From positions 44,452,111 through 44,516,110 of the forward strand of contig CM023537.1 in NCBI GenBank assembly GCA_013350335.1: a DNA stretch of 64,000 nt, in the 5' to 3' direction. Source of the stretch: Chimonanthus salicifolius. Taxonomy: Eukaryota; Streptophyta; Magnoliopsida; Laurales; Calycanthaceae. Below, one piece after another: positions 12,178 through 24,283 of this stretch (its first letter is position 1; the number at the start of each line of letters is the position of its first letter). Position numbers and translations under genes: made by a program. The notes under the pieces are model-generated. The model was not told the origin of the DNA and did not search any database. It was given only the letters and a program-made list of their open reading frames with translations.

Positions 12178-13216
12178 TTCAATTTTTATTTTTATTTTAT
12201 TTTGTTTATAAATTCAAATTCTTGAAAAATTGAGAACTGGGTTGGTAATTAATTAATTGCATCTTAATTTTGTGTTCTAAGTTAAATTGAGATTATTTAT
12301 AATTTATAAATTAATTCCACCATCTTAATTGAAATTAGATAAACTTTGTGTTTTTCATGAAAATTAGATCTCTTGAATAGTTAATTTCTAATTTTAGATG
12401 TTGTTTCTATTTTTGGACTTGTTTCCTATTTTTAGAAAGTTTCTAAATTAAGATTAGATTTTCTAGATTAGAGAATTAATCCCATGTTTATGATTTGTTT
12501 CCATGATTTTCTAGATTTCTTAAAATATATAATTCAATGGTATGTTTTTCATGGGTATATTTTCCTAAGTTCAGATGGGTTCAACTTCGCACTCCTAAAG
12601 CTATACTATAAATGGTTCATGCGCTTGCGAATATAAATTTAAAACTACAACAATCAATTTCATAGTTAAATATTTATAAATGTTATATTAGACAATGAAA
12701 ATGAGTTAGTTTGATAGATCTTATCTTAAATAGTAATCATATAGAAATTAGCTTGGAAACAATCATTTAAAGAATAAAAAGTTCTAACCGTTGATAGGAC
12801 TTAAGCTTAATCTAACTGTGACTATATCACAAAATGACTTCAAATTGATTATAAATAATATTTATAGTATGATAATGTGTATGATAGGAGAAAAATATTA
12901 TAAATATAGGCTTTATAAATAGTAGACATGAGATTCACAGTGCATGATAAGAGATAATTTCTCGTTAGTGACGAGATCAATCAAATAAACTGATTATTAG
13001 TGACTTAAAATTATAATTGTCAAATTGAATTATAATTCCACAATTGTTGGGTCATGTTAAAAAATTCTAAGAAGTGAACTTATAAAATTACTTAATTGGG
13101 TTGATGGGTCAGGTCAGAGACTTCCACTCTAGCTCCGATGCCCGGTCCAATGTCTACCTTTTTTTAGTTTGTACGTGTGATAGTCATCTTGTATTTCTTG
13201 TCCATGATAATTGCAT
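9871..13216. other. AT-rich spacer without recognisable genes
   Basis: No domain, terminal repeat or RNA gene could be identified. It includes long A/T-rich runs (11400-12560) and an AT dinucleotide array. Since a fructokinase exon follows at 13217 on the plus strand and upstream exons of that gene would be expected here, the stretch may contain decayed intron sequence, but no upstream exon could be read. Confidence 0.4.
12132..12171. repeat. (TA)n microsatellite
   Basis: About 20 uninterrupted TA units, a potential length-polymorphic marker. Confidence 0.95.
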
Positions 13217-13712
13217 GTCGGAGATGATGAATTCGAGCACATGTTGGTGGACATATTGGAGAAGAACGGTGTAATAGTAGACGGCGTTTGCTTCGATCCA
13301 AAGTGAGGACGGCGATTTCTGACATTGAAGAAGAATGGAGAAAGAGACATATTGGAGAAGAACGGCGTAAAAGTAGACGGTGTTTGCTTCGATCCAGAAG
13401 TGAGGACGGCGATTTCTGACGTTGAAGAAGAATGGAGAAAGAGAATAGATGTTCTACAGGAACCCATGTGCAAACATGTTGAAGGAGTCGGAACTGAATT
13501 TGGAGCTAATCCAACAGGCAAAGATCTTCCACTATGGTTCCATCAGCTTGATCACAGAGCCTTGCCGGCGGGCCCATTTGGCCGCAATACGCCGCGAAAG
13601 ATGCTGGTCTCTTGCTCTCCTATGACACAATGTGAGGCTCCCCCTTTGGCCTTCTTCCGACTCTGCTCGAGAAAGAATCATGAGCATTTGGACCCAAGCT
13701 GATTTTATCAAG
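13217..13712 (+). pseudogene. Fructokinase pseudogene, internal exon
   Basis: Fructokinases (pfkB family) phosphorylate fructose at C6 in the cytosol or plastid. The exon opens with the family block [17 protein letters not shown] and FDPEVRTA. In a second frame it continues with the block read as TLKKNGERE, then RNP and [25 protein letters not shown], and near the end [11 protein letters not shown]. It ends at a good donor (AAG|GTCAGT, 13712/13713). Signs of death: a 96-bp segment (13252-13347) is repeated in tandem at 13348-13444; the two units differ by a base so they are out of frame; a stop interrupts the first copy; further frame shifts occur near 13444 and 13600; and the expected acceptor reads GCAT instead of GCAG at 13213-13216. 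The last exon of the same family lies at 20649-20783; the middle exon carrying the GAGDA catalytic motif was not found. Confidence 0.8.
13252..13444 (+). repeat. 96/97-bp tandem duplication inside the fructokinase exon
   Basis: Unit 1 is 13252-13347, unit 2 is 13348-13444. Both begin CATATTGGAGAAGAACGG and end GGAGAAAGAGA. They differ at only a few positions, including an extra base in unit 2 (CCAGAAGTG versus CCAAAGTG), so the duplication is fairly recent relative to the gene and shifts the frame. Confidence 0.95.
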
Positions 13713-14056
13713 GTCAGTTGGATGTATTTAGTGCCAAAATCATTATGTATCATTTTTTTTTATGTTCAGGGTGTTCCGCTATCCCATCTCTATGGAATTT
13801 TACTTGATTAATCCTTAGAGCACGTTTACTCCTCCTAATACTACACACATTGAGTCCACAATTATGGGAAGTGACCCCTTAGGGTTAAGCATGAACTGGA
13901 TTCAAGACTTGTTTCTTGAAGCAGGCCTATTGATCATCAGGCCAACGTCGGATTATATTTCAGCTCATTATGTTGTTTGTATTTTAAAATTATTTTAAAA
14001 GATAGTGTGGTTTTTTGAAAAAATATGACAATGTCTTTTGGATTGTCTTAAATATT

Positions 14057-14269
14057 TGTAGAAACACATATCTCAAATCATAAACCATCATAACACCTGA
14101 TTTACGTGGAAAACCCATAAGGGAAAAAAACCACGAGAGAAAGAGAGTTAATTATTCAACTGTTTTTCTAATTACATTAGTGATATATTTATAAGGAAAC
14201 AACACAAGGATGAGTCCTAATTGAGTTGTGACACTAAGTCTCACTCAATCTCTCTTTCCTAATTCAACA
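14057..14269 (-). repeat. 3' LTR of the minus-strand copia
   Basis: On the plus strand the LTR reads TGTAGAAACAC at the left and TTCAACA at the right, next to the purine tract (complement of 14270-14283). The left boundary is chosen by the TG rule, without a second LTR to confirm it, so it is approximate. Confidence 0.6.
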
Positions 14270-14365
14270 CTCCCACTCAAGTTGGTACGGATATGTCGAT
14301 TGAGCCCAACTTGGACAAAATATCTTGGAATTTAGCAGCAGAGATACTTTTAGTCAAGATATCGG

Positions 14366-17300
14366 CTAATGTTGATCACTGCGAACAAATGGAGTAGAAA
14401 TGACATTAGCTTGCAAATTTTCTCGAACAAAATGGCAATCCACCTCAATGTGTTTGGTTCTGTTATGAAACACTGGATTTGAAGCAATATGAATGGCAGC
14501 TTGATTATCATAAAACATTTGTGTTGGCTGATTAGAACCAAAACTCAAATCTTGTAATAAGGACCGAAGCCAAATAACTTCACTAGTCGTTAAAGCCATT
14601 GCACGATATTCTACTTTTGCACTTGATCTTTCAACAACACTCTGCTTTTTACTCTTCTAAGTTATCAAATTATCTCTTACAAAAGTACAATACCTTTTAT
14701 AGACCGTCGATCAACCGGACAACCTACCCAATCAGCATCAGTGTAAGCAGTAATAAAACTATTTCCATTCTTATGCATCCACATTCCCCTTCCTGGTGAA
14801 CCCTTCAAATATTGTAAAATTCGGTTGACAACACTCATGTGAGTAACTGTAAGTGCATGCATAAATTTGCTCACAAGACTGGCTGTATAGAAAATATCTG
14901 GACGAATATAAATCAATCGACCAACCAACCTTTAAAATTGATCAATATCAAACAACAATTCACCATCATTATCAAGCTTACCGCCACTGTCAGTTGGAGT
15001 ATCTGAGGGTTTAACTTCCATCTTTCCAATATCCTAAAACAGGTCCAGCACATATTTTCGTTGATTGAGAAATATGCCCTTCTTTGAGTATGCAAATTCT
15101 AATTCAAGAAAATACTTTAACACTCCCAGGTCTTTGATGGCAAATCTCTTGTGCATGAGAGTTTTAAGTTTTGTAATTTCATTTTTATCATCGTCTGTGA
15201 TTACTATATCATCAACATACACTAAAACAACAGTTGTACCACACACACCTTTTTTTACAAACAAAGAAGAATCAGCTGCACTCCTTTTAAGCCTATTACT
15301 CATGAGAACGGAACTGAGCTTAGCATACCAAGCACGGGGAGATTACTTAAATCCATATATGGCCCTTTTTAGCTTGCACACAAATCCAACTTTGGATTCT
15401 TGTGAATTTCTGGAGATATAGCCTTAGTAGAAGTTGTAGTTATTTCAGTTCCTGTAGACATTGGTTGGTTATCTAGAGAGATAATCACAGTATTTCTGCT
15501 GAAAGAGACATCATCAGTTACAGTCAGAAGAGGTACCAAGTCAGATGAGTACTCCCCCTAGGTCAGATTCCCAGAATCACCATGAGTTGGAATATACGGT
15601 TCAGTTTCAACAAAGCGGACATCATGGAATACAATTAGCTTGCGAGATGAGGGGTCATAACAAATGTACCCTTTTTGTGTGGAAGAGTAACCGAAGAAAA
15701 CACACCTAAGATATCTAGCATCGAACTTATCACGATGAATAGTTTGTCGATGGACAAAGCAGACACACTCAAACACACGTAGGTGAGACAAGTCAAGTTG
15801 TCTATTCTTCAACACTTTCAACGGGGATTTAAAATTGGTAATCAGACTAGGAAGGCGATTAATAAAATAGATGGCAGTCAAGACGCCATGAGACCAGTAC
15901 GTCTTAGGAATATGCATTTGAAACATAAGTGCTCGAGTAGTTTCTAAGATATGACGATTTTTCCGTTCTGACACACCATTCTGTTGTGGCATACCCACGC
16001 AGCTAGTTTGATGAATAATACCTTTGTTATGAATATAATCAGTAAAATGAGCATTGACATATTCAGTTTCATTGTCAAAGCGAAGAATTTTAATTTTGGC
16101 ATGAAATTGGGTATGAATCATGTTGTAGAAACTTTTTAAAGCAGATAACACCTCAGTTTTAGATTTGAGTAAGTATAACCAAGTAACACGCATGTAATTA
16201 TCAATGAACAATAGAAAGTATTTAAACCCATCATAAGAAACAATTGGAGCACTCCATACATCAGAATGAATCAGTTCAAAACTAGCAATAGACTTAGAAC
16301 TAGAAGAAATAAATGGTAACCATGATTGTTTTGAAAATTGACAAACATCACAAACATTAGACAGGATAGAAGCAGACGGAAAAAAGACAAAACAAAATAC
16401 GAATTGAAGGATGTCCAAGCCATTGGTGCAATAGGTGACCTTGTACAAAGTCCTTAGCATGATAGACCTTATTAGGGGAAGGTAACATGTACAGCCCATT
16501 GGAATACATGCCTTCACCAATCGTCTTCTTAGACGTTTGATCCTGAAAGATGACAAAGTTAGGAGAGAAAATAACATCACAGTTCAAAGCATTAGTAAGT
16601 TTTCCAATCGACAAGAGTTGAGTTGGAACAGAATGAACAACCAGAGCAGTAGAAGGGACCCTATTTGAAAAAAAAAAAAAAAATCGATTTTACCACTGTC
16701 GACCTCGGGAACCATAGATCCATTGGCTAGATAAATATTGTGTTTACGAGACAATGTTGAAAAATCAGACACAGAAGAAGGAGAATTAGCCATATGGTCA
16801 ATGGCTCCAGAATCAATAATCCAAGGATGACCATTTGATTGCGAAGCAAGAAAAACATGAAAGTTACTTGCAGTATGAGACGAAGAAGACGTGCTTGGAA
16901 GAGACAAAGACTTACGAAAATCGTTTAGAATCTGACTCAACTGGTCTAGAGTGGTTGAAGTGTCTGCGATATGAGCCTTGTCTCTCTTGTTTTATTCAAA
17001 GTTAGGCTTGAGATGAGGATGTAAAGACCAACAACGATCCTTAGTGTGCCCAATCTTGACAAATGTTCGCAACGAAAAGTGTCCCTTTGTCCTTTATTCT
17101 GAACAATAACTTTCTTCTTCTTAGACTCAAAGAAGTGTTTGCGGTCATTCTTATGAATAACTAGAGCACTTGATTTAAGGTTTGCCTAAGAATGCATAGT
17201 TTCGTGTCGCGTTGAATGATAGCGCAAGCATTAATCAATAAGAGTAGAGAATCAGTCATAAGTATGTTACTCCTCAAATATTCGTACTCTGGCCCCAAAG

Positions 17301-17700
17301 CGCGAAGTAAAGAAAAAACTTGATCATCTTTGTCTTGTTGCAAGAGAGTCTGTGCATCAGTAGTATGTGGGCGATACAGATGTAATTCATCCCATAATCT
17401 CTTCATATGTCCAAAAAGATCACAGAATTTTCTTTCGCCTTGTAGCGCAGTTGCAATCTCATTTTGAATATGAAACACCTGAGCAATATTATTTCGACTG
17501 CCATACATGCTTGCCATAGAGTTCCACAACTCCTTTCCAGAATCGGAGAAGGTAAAAATACCAGCAATGTGTGGTTTCATAGAATTAAGAAGCCAGGAAC
17601 GATCCAGTTGATCATTAACTAGTCAATTATCATAAACAAAATCAGGATCGGTGACTGTAGTGGAATATGTAGCTGGAGCTTTAGATGTAGAAGCCGATGG
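14366..17700 (-). pseudogene. Copia gag-pol polyprotein remnant
   Basis: Read from 17.7 kb down. The gag part contains a retrotransposon capsid-type region (KELWNSMASMYGSRN). The protease has IIDSGAIDHMA (16800), the usual D-S/T-G active-site box. The integrase (15558-16614) has the HQWLGHPS zinc-finger half and catalytic-core blocks HSDVWSAP, FDNETEY and MPQQNGVSERKNRH. The RT has VYVDDIVIT (15200), but its N-terminal half is missing between about 15300 and 15500, an internal deletion. RNase H has YTDADWVGC and FYDNQAAIHIASNP. Multiple stops and frame shifts, including a long A-run at 16667-16683, mean no functional protein. Confidence 0.85.
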
Positions 17701-17765
17701 AGGACATACAATCTTGCCATTGATAAATCCCAATTCTCTCTTACTACCGAGCGATAGAACATAGA

Positions 17766-20648
17766 AAAACTGATGAGAGTCTTAGACTTGGATTACAGTC
17801 GGATTCTCCTATTGTAATTACGTCAAGGAGAAGAAAATCAGTTTGTTCTTTTTTACTCTCCCCCTTTCTGTAAAAAAATTAAACATGACCCTGTGTCCTG
17901 TTTTCAACATCCGCGTCTACAGAGTGAAATTTGCACTAAGAATGACCGACAATGAATAGATCTTGAGTAGTAGGAGTAGTAGTGAATGGCAACATGAAAC
18001 AGCAGATCTAACGAGAAACGCCCTCCAAACAGCAGACTAGAAGTAGATGCACGGTGAGAGGCTGTTAGGGCAAGGTTCGGCTGGCCCTTGTGTGCCTGCA
18101 ACTTTAGGCAGAGGGATCAGCGGATCAGCACAGGAGGCAGGGAAAGGAGGTGGAGATCAAGGCACGGCTGAGTTAGCAAATCTGCCGGCTTGAGGAACGG
18201 CAAGCAATATCAAATCTGGGAATTAGATTTGGAGCAGATCCGTGGAGAGGAGATGTGCAAACGCCATTGCTTGACTGTCGTGGATGATGACGAGCAGATC
18301 TGGCAGAAGACAGGGAATCTTTCTGAAGCAAGATCTGATGAAGACGATGGAGAGAGAAGGGGTCTCTGCAATGTCTCCGTTCTGTTTGAAGACCGTTTCT
18401 GCGCCACACAGTTTCGATCTTAGGTGGCCGTTTGTTGGTCAGCCTTCTGCTATTCCGATCTGTCGTTTGCAGATCTGAGATCTGAGGCGAACAGAGAAGC
18501 AAGAAGCATCGGTCTAGAGAACTGCAGTAGGCGAAAGAGGGGTCGGAGTTGAGCAGATTTAACTCAGGCAGTAGCCAGATCAGATCTGAGCAGATCGACT
18601 GGATCTGAGCAGATCGGCTGGATCTGTACCCCGAAGATAGAATCAAGATCTGCAACCGGCGCGGAGACCAGAGGCCAGATCTGCAAACAGCGCCAGCGGA
18701 AGCCAATCTGAGCCGGCGGATGGCAGACGGCAGATCTGCTGATCTGAGAGTGCCAACTGAAAGCCGGTGGAAGCCAATCTGAGCCAAGGCAAACAACGAT
18801 AGTATGAATGATCACCATTTTGCGTGCTCATGTAAAAAAAACGAAAACCCAAAAAAAAAAATCCAATCTCTCTTTTCGAGGCCTCTCTCTATGTTCACTG
18901 TCTATCAAGTCACAACTAGTTAGTGTGTTGCTCATTCGCAGTCAGTTAGTGTGTTGCCCATTCGCAGTCAAATCATTGCAGCCAGTCAGTGTGCTGTCAG
19001 TTCATCTTCGTAACCAGGAAGGCTGCTAATTCATCGTTGCAATCAGTCAGTATATTGCACATTAATCTCTTTTTGGGCCAATCAGTACGCTAATTTTTTA
19101 CGTTTATCTCCAATCTTTACCAAACATGGAGCACGGCTGCAACTAGGCAGCAAAGATAGGAAGAGGCCTGCTTGTATGCACTTCACATGAGCAGGGCCTG
19201 AGATGAGAAAAAGAGAGAAGAAGAAGAGGAGGAGGAAGAAGATAAAATAAATAGGAGGAGAAGAAAATGTTGGGAGTCCATGGGACGTGAGACAGTAAGG
19301 AGAAGGGAAAAGAGAGAAAACGGAAAATTCCCAATTCGAGTTTCATTCATTAATCTATTATATAATTACAATGACTCCTAAGGTTTTTATAAGAAAACTC
19401 AAAACTAAAATTAGAAATAACATATAAAATGAAAATAGAAAAATAAACATAGAAGTAAATCTAAATTATCTCAATCTTGCAAATAGGGAAATAAAAATAA
19501 AATAGAAATTGCTTGATTTCTTCTATTCTTGTTGAGTTTTCTGATTCGATCTAGATTTCAATTTTTGAGTTTGATTCTATGCCAAATCTCGTTTTACAGC
19601 AACTTTGGTCTTTCTTCTTATTCTTTGCTTATCACCGTTGCTGGGATTCTTTCCCCATTTATTCTTCATTTGGCTGGATTCTCCCCAAATCAAAAAGGCA
19701 TGAAATCAGCCCACTTATTTCCTTCTCTATCTAATTTTATCTCAGCCGCTCCACGTGCGATTCGAATGGGCACTTTCCACTTTTTTTTTGTGTGTGTTTG
19801 AACGGTCAATGGTGCATCACGTGGGACCCACACGTGGGTGATTTGGCAGCCACCATGGCACACTGGGTGGGGTCCACACGAGGGTGAGTCATCAGCTGCT
19901 GACGTGTCTATGATTTGAAACTCATAGTGGGGTCCTCTCCTCCCGTCGTCGGTTTGATCGTGGGTTTGAAGGGTTGATTTCAAAATTTTGGCAAATCAGA
20001 TCTCAATCAGGCCATCGTGGAGTTCCACAAGTTAGATGCCTGCATCAATAAAAGTATTAAAATAATCGTTAGAATCTGTAGGAGAAGTTCAAAAGACCTA
20101 TGAAAAATTATAATTCAAAATAAAATTTAAATAAATGGAAATATGGGGTGTTATTTGTTCAGAGATAAATTAGTATTGAGACCATGAAACGATGGATAAG
20201 TAAAGAATTTTTAGATTTTTTTTTTAAAATATGGGCATAGCTTTTGTTATTTTTATCAAGAGAGAATTTTATCATTTTGAATATTACTGTGAGAAGTAAT
20301 GTTGAATTTAAGTTTGAGCTTTAGTAAAGGGAGGCTTTTTAAGTTCTCATAAAAATTTAAGAGGTTTTTTTATATTTTAAAAAATACAGAATGTTCTTTA
20401 AAAGTAAAAAAAAAAATAAGAGAAATTTGAGAATTTCTCCGAATGTTATTCATTTACTTATCACCATCAAAAAGCTTGTGCTTTTGTATTCCACCTTTAC
20501 AAAAGCCAACTACTTTATATAATATAACATAAATAAATAAGTTTTATGAGAAGCTAAAATCCAATTTTGAAGTTGAACCTAGCAATTTTTTAAAAAATTA
20601 TTCAGTATATTCATAACATATATAATTATTTATTTATTTAATTTACAG
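17766..20648. other. Spacer with retroelement-like non-coding sequence
   Basis: 17.9-18.9 kb is rich in GATCTG-type words and short spurious frames on both strands. This compositional style resembles the interior of the 2278-4670 element. At 18905-19075 a short array matches the 9331-9600 minisatellite. From 19.1 to 20.6 kb I see only AT-rich sequence and low-complexity GA tracts. The missing middle fructokinase exon would be expected between 13.7 and 20.6 kb, but was not found. Confidence 0.4.
18905..19110 (+). repeat. Second copy of the CAGTCAGT minisatellite block
   Basis: Contains AGTTAGTGTGTTGC, CAGTCAGTTAGTGTGTTGCC, CAGCCAGTCAGTGTGCTG and a closing GGCCAATCAGTACGC. This matches the order and wording of 9331-9600, which ends GGCCAATCAGCGCGC. 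It suggests a second, LTR-less fragment of the same element family. Confidence 0.6.
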
Positions 20649-20783
20649 GAGGAGGTGAAGTTAAGAAATGCAGCTGCGTATGCAAATGCTTGTCGAGCCA
20701 CCTGCACAACGCAGAAAGGAGCCATTCTTGCGCTTCCCACCACAGCAACGGCTCATCGACTTATTACGGAAAAATCAAAATGA
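20649..20783 (+). pseudogene. Fructokinase last exon
   Basis: A clean acceptor (TTTACAG|GAG) precedes 45 codons ending in TGA at 20781-20783. The peptide contains AAYANACRATCTTQKGA, then ILALPT, the hallmark C-terminal block of plant fructokinases (A-N-A-C-G-A...K-G-A-I-P-A-L-P). The glycine after ANAC is arginine here and the proline of AIPALP is leucine, unusual for the family. The frame is open. Together with the broken exon at 13217-13712 on the same strand it looks like the 3' end of the same decayed gene, split by a copia element and with the GAGDA exon missing. An alternative is a separate orphan exon. Confidence 0.75.
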
Positions 20784-21288
20784 AAAATAGCTCTTTATCT
20801 TTCTTGTCTCATCTCTTATATATGGCCAGCTTCCTTATCCTAATTCCTAATCCCTAATCTAGTTTACCACTAATCATTATAACAAATCTCGTTCCCGGGA
20901 TATTAACGCCTATTGTTAATAGCAGAATATTTTCAAATTCTCAGATCTTTATCCAGAATTTAATGGAAAAATCTGACAGAAAATATAATATTTAAAAATA
21001 ATAAAACTAAATACAATAAATAAATAATGTGGTTGGCATTTGAAAAATATAGATGATATTTCAGAAATAAAAAATGTATATTTGGCCCAAGCGATTTTAA
21101 CGGAAATTTACCGCTTCTCGCAATAAAAATGCACTTTTTACGAAAATTTACTGTTAAAAATGGTAGACGCAATAAACTCGGGTTTTTATTGTGCAAAAGT
21201 TATTTTGCCGATATTTTCGTGATAAAAATGAAAATATCAGAGATATTTGTTACATTGCCTCGAATTAAATCACTGTCACTCTCCTTAA
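20784..21288. other. AT-rich spacer downstream of the fructokinase exon
   Basis: Would hold the 3' UTR of the fructokinase gene. No clear polyadenylation signal or other feature can be assigned. Confidence 0.3.
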
Positions 21289-23437
21289 GCTGCGTCTAGA
21301 CGAGGAAATATAAGGGGAATGAGGTGTTATCCCTCGTTACCCTTGTTTGATAACTAAAGGATAATAATAAAACATCTCAATTTTATCCTTGTTTATCCCT
21401 CCAATCTCACTTTTCAAAACCCTTTTGAAATAAAGGATGTTCATAATACCCAAGGTAACCTTTGGTCACGGAGAACCCCAGCAACCCTTACAACATTTAC
21501 ATTGTAACGCCCCGTCCCGCTACGGGCGTGTTATCTTCGAAAAATCTCAAAATGTCACAAAAGACAGATATCAGGTACAAAAGAGCGGGATAACTACTTA
21601 CCGTCCAACAAACCACAAGTTTAAAACTAGGGAAACACAATGAACCACAATGTAAACTAATCAAGTAGTTTTACAGTCATTCAAATAAACAAGTGATGTT
21701 GAACCCATGCTACTAAAATTTCTCAACCTTCAAACACAACATAAACATAAAATCCTAATCTCTACTACTCCTCTCCATATACTTGCTCAAGGGGCCCACC
21801 AGGCCCCTCTGCGATCGGGGCACCTGAAAGGTGAGGGGTCAGCAAAACAGCCCAGCGAAAGAACATATCACATTTTAACAAAGTAGTTATAAATCATATA
21901 TGAAAGGGACAGTGAACATCATAAGTGAATAAAACATCCATGCCTACGATACTCGACTTCTCTATTAACCGATGTTCCATTAACCAAAACCAATAAATCA
22001 TCTCCATGGCCCACATCGGGTCCTCCAACAAATCCCGGTCTCCCTATCAGTACTATCGGGAGACTAAGGAATATGCAACTGCCTCACCCACACGAGTCGT
22101 GTCGGAAAACCACCTCGACCACGCCCGAGGGAGCCAAACTCTACGGCAGGCACTTCGACCGCCGGAACACAATGGGGAGGCCCGCATCCCCTATGGGGGT
22201 CTCGACTACCGGATTGTAACGGGGAAGTCTTCCTAACAATCAACATCATCACTTCATCGCAAACATGTACACATAAAAAGTCATCCATCTCAATATCCAA
22301 CGGTACGCCTTCCGTTGTGGATTACCTGTCATGCATGCATATGATCTCATGATCGTGTATGACAGCATAAGCATGTATAACAACATATGCATATTCTAAC
22401 ATAAATAACCAAAGATCAGTGTTGTGCTCACCATGTGAGTCAAGAGTGCATAACGAGTTACTTAAGACACATCTTTATGTCCGACATAATTGCTTTTGTC
22501 TCTTATCGATAAACACTCAAAGTATCATCAATATATTTCAAGCATCATATTCAATATTAATTTATCCAATTAAAGTTCTTCACAATAACATATAGTATAC
22601 AGGAGTGCATCCGAACAGATCCCTTGCCACATAATCATGCTCAATGGTTCACCCTTACCGAGTGGCTTAATAAATAGAGGAACAGGGGGGGGGGGGGGGG
22701 GCCTCCATTCGGATCACTTCGTGTCCGGAAATACACATTTGATATATGCAATGCATGCTAAAACTGTAATAAGTTCTCTCACCGTGTGTGCGGAGTCGAA
22801 AGTCCAAAGCGAGTAAACGACTTGCTGGCTTGAAGGGAGTTCAATCTGTAGAAACAAGGAAGAACGGATGAGTAATTAAGACAAAACGGTTCAAAAAGAG
22901 GCCGAGGAGGAAGCAGACCTAAAAACTGGGCCGAGTCCAAAACGGGCTGAACTGGGCCGGGTCTGAAAACGGGCTAGGCTTGAAGGGCTTTGAAAAGGGC
23001 CAAGTCTGGAAACTGGACCAAGGTGGATTGGGCCAAAGACGTGGGCCAGATAAGGTCTGGGCCTGGTCGGGCCGGACCAAGTCTGGGTCGAGTCGGGTCT
23101 GGGCCAGTGGGATGAGTGGTTGGGTCACCACTCCAGCCCAGGGGCCGAGTTGACTCAGAGCAAACTCGACTGAGTTGACTCGGCACTCGGCCGAGCAACT
23201 CAGTCACTCTGCTGAGTCGGAGGGAAAGGGGAGAAATCCAAGGGAAGAAAATCCAGAAAGGGGAAAGAGGGAAAAGAAAGAAAAAACATGGAAATCAGAG
23301 AAATCCGAGAAAAGGGGAAGGAAGAATAGGGAAAAAACGGGAGAAATCCGGAAAAAATTGAAGAAAAAGGGGGAAAAGAAAAATAGGGGAAAACGAAGGT
23401 AGAACCGGTCGAGGTAGAGAAGGAGTAGAAGGAAAAA

Positions 23438-23483
<46 letters not shown>

Positions 23484-23959
23484 GGAGGAGGAGAAGCTTA
23501 CAGAGAACGTCAGGAGGAAGAAGAAGAAGAAGAGAACCGCACGTCGGGAGGAAGAAGAAGAAGAAGAGAACTGTAGTTTGGGGGAGCGGCAACACTGTAG
23601 CGTGAGCGGCTACAGTGTCGCGAAAGGAGTAAGCTTATAACGATTAGGGTTTGGGGCTTTAGACGCTTTTTTTTTTCCAGAAGAGAAAGAAAAACTCAAA
23701 GAAAAAAATCCAAAAGATCTCAAGCGAGAAAATGTGTGATTTTTGAACAAGTTTTCATGACAAATACGCAATAATCATAAAATTACCAAAATGCCCTTCG
23801 AGTTTCCGAACTCGAAAACAGGTAAACTGGGTCCACCATGGCACCCACACTCTCTACACTATTACCAAGGTCTCTAAAGCAACTCAGAGATCCGAAAATC
23901 TCTTTGAAAAGTAGAAAATTCTGGACGGGTCATTACATACATCTCATCCAAATGCAGCC
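21289..23959. mobile_element. Tourist-like MITE split by a solo LTR
   Basis: The left end is GCTGCGTCTAGACGAGG (21289). The right end, read on the minus strand, is GGCTGCATTTGGATGAG (23959). These are imperfect inverted repeats of the PIF/Harbinger-Tourist type. The flanks TAA (21286-21288) and TAG (23960-23962) fit a 3-bp target duplication with one change. The MITE is about 230 bp once the solo LTR at 21503-23937 is removed. Confidence 0.65.
21503..23937 (-). mobile_element. Solo LTR of 2.4 kb (gypsy type), TSD TACAT
   Basis: Starts TGTAACGCCCCG, ends GGGTCATTACA, and is flanked by identical TACAT at 21498-21502 and 23938-23942. Read on the minus strand it begins TGTAATGACCC and ends GGGGCGTTACA, the ends typical of several plant gypsy LTRs; the orientation is inferred from that. 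It contains a run of about 18 G near 22687, a (GA)n tract (23441-23475) and GAA repeats (23516-23570). No second LTR or coding region is present, so it is best read as a product of LTR-LTR recombination. Confidence 0.85.
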
Positions 23960-23963
23960 TAGT

Positions 23964-24278
23964 TGTAATACCCTGACCCAGAGCGATACATCGATAGAGG
24001 CAATGTATCGGCTCCTCGATACATTGGCAGGGACGATGTGTCGAGCGATGGAGGGACGTTATTAGAGTCCCACATCTGAAGTTGAGGAAATTCTTGAGGG
24101 GCTTATATGAATCCACACCCCTCAATCTAGTAGAACGCGTTTTGGACCTACCTGTTGGGCCAGGCCCAAAGAAAAATCTGTCCGGGCTCTCATGTATGCG
24201 TGGGCTCAAAGCGGACAATATTCTACTGGGACGAGCTGAGTTGAAGCGACACACGCTTGAGAGGGCCGAGTCGTTACA
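23964..24278 (+). mobile_element. TRIM-family solo LTR, TSD CTAGT
   Basis: Begins TGTAATACCC and ends GTCGTTACA, flanked on both sides by CTAGT (23959-23963 and 24279-24283). The interior GGACAATATTCTACTGG and the ends match the TRIM LTRs at 35100, 41920, 53402 and 60195. It abuts the edge of the Tourist MITE, so the MITE end served as its target. Confidence 0.85.
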
Positions 24279-24283
24279 CTAGT

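Larger units (their letters stand above)
14057..17765 (-). mobile_element. Ty1/copia retrotransposon, 5'-truncated and internally deleted
   Basis: Minus-strand domains run gag (17161-17700), protease, integrase, reverse transcriptase, RNase H (14366-14928), the copia order with integrase before RT. The 3' LTR is 14057-14269: on the minus strand it begins TGTTGAATTAGG directly after the purine tract CTTGAGTGGGAGTG. No matching 5' LTR or primer site was found above 17765, so the 5' end is lost or replaced. The copia lies between the two fructokinase exons, on the opposite strand. Confidence 0.85.

Noticed and set aside
18173..18852. Overlapping 200-, 84- and 69-codon open frames on the minus strand
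   Set aside because: They arise from GATCTG-type repeats that lack stops in several frames at once; no domain, and frames on both strands are equally open.
23175..23595. Lys/Glu-rich and Leu/Ser-rich open frames
   Set aside because: Products of GA-rich low-complexity sequence inside the 2.4-kb solo LTR.
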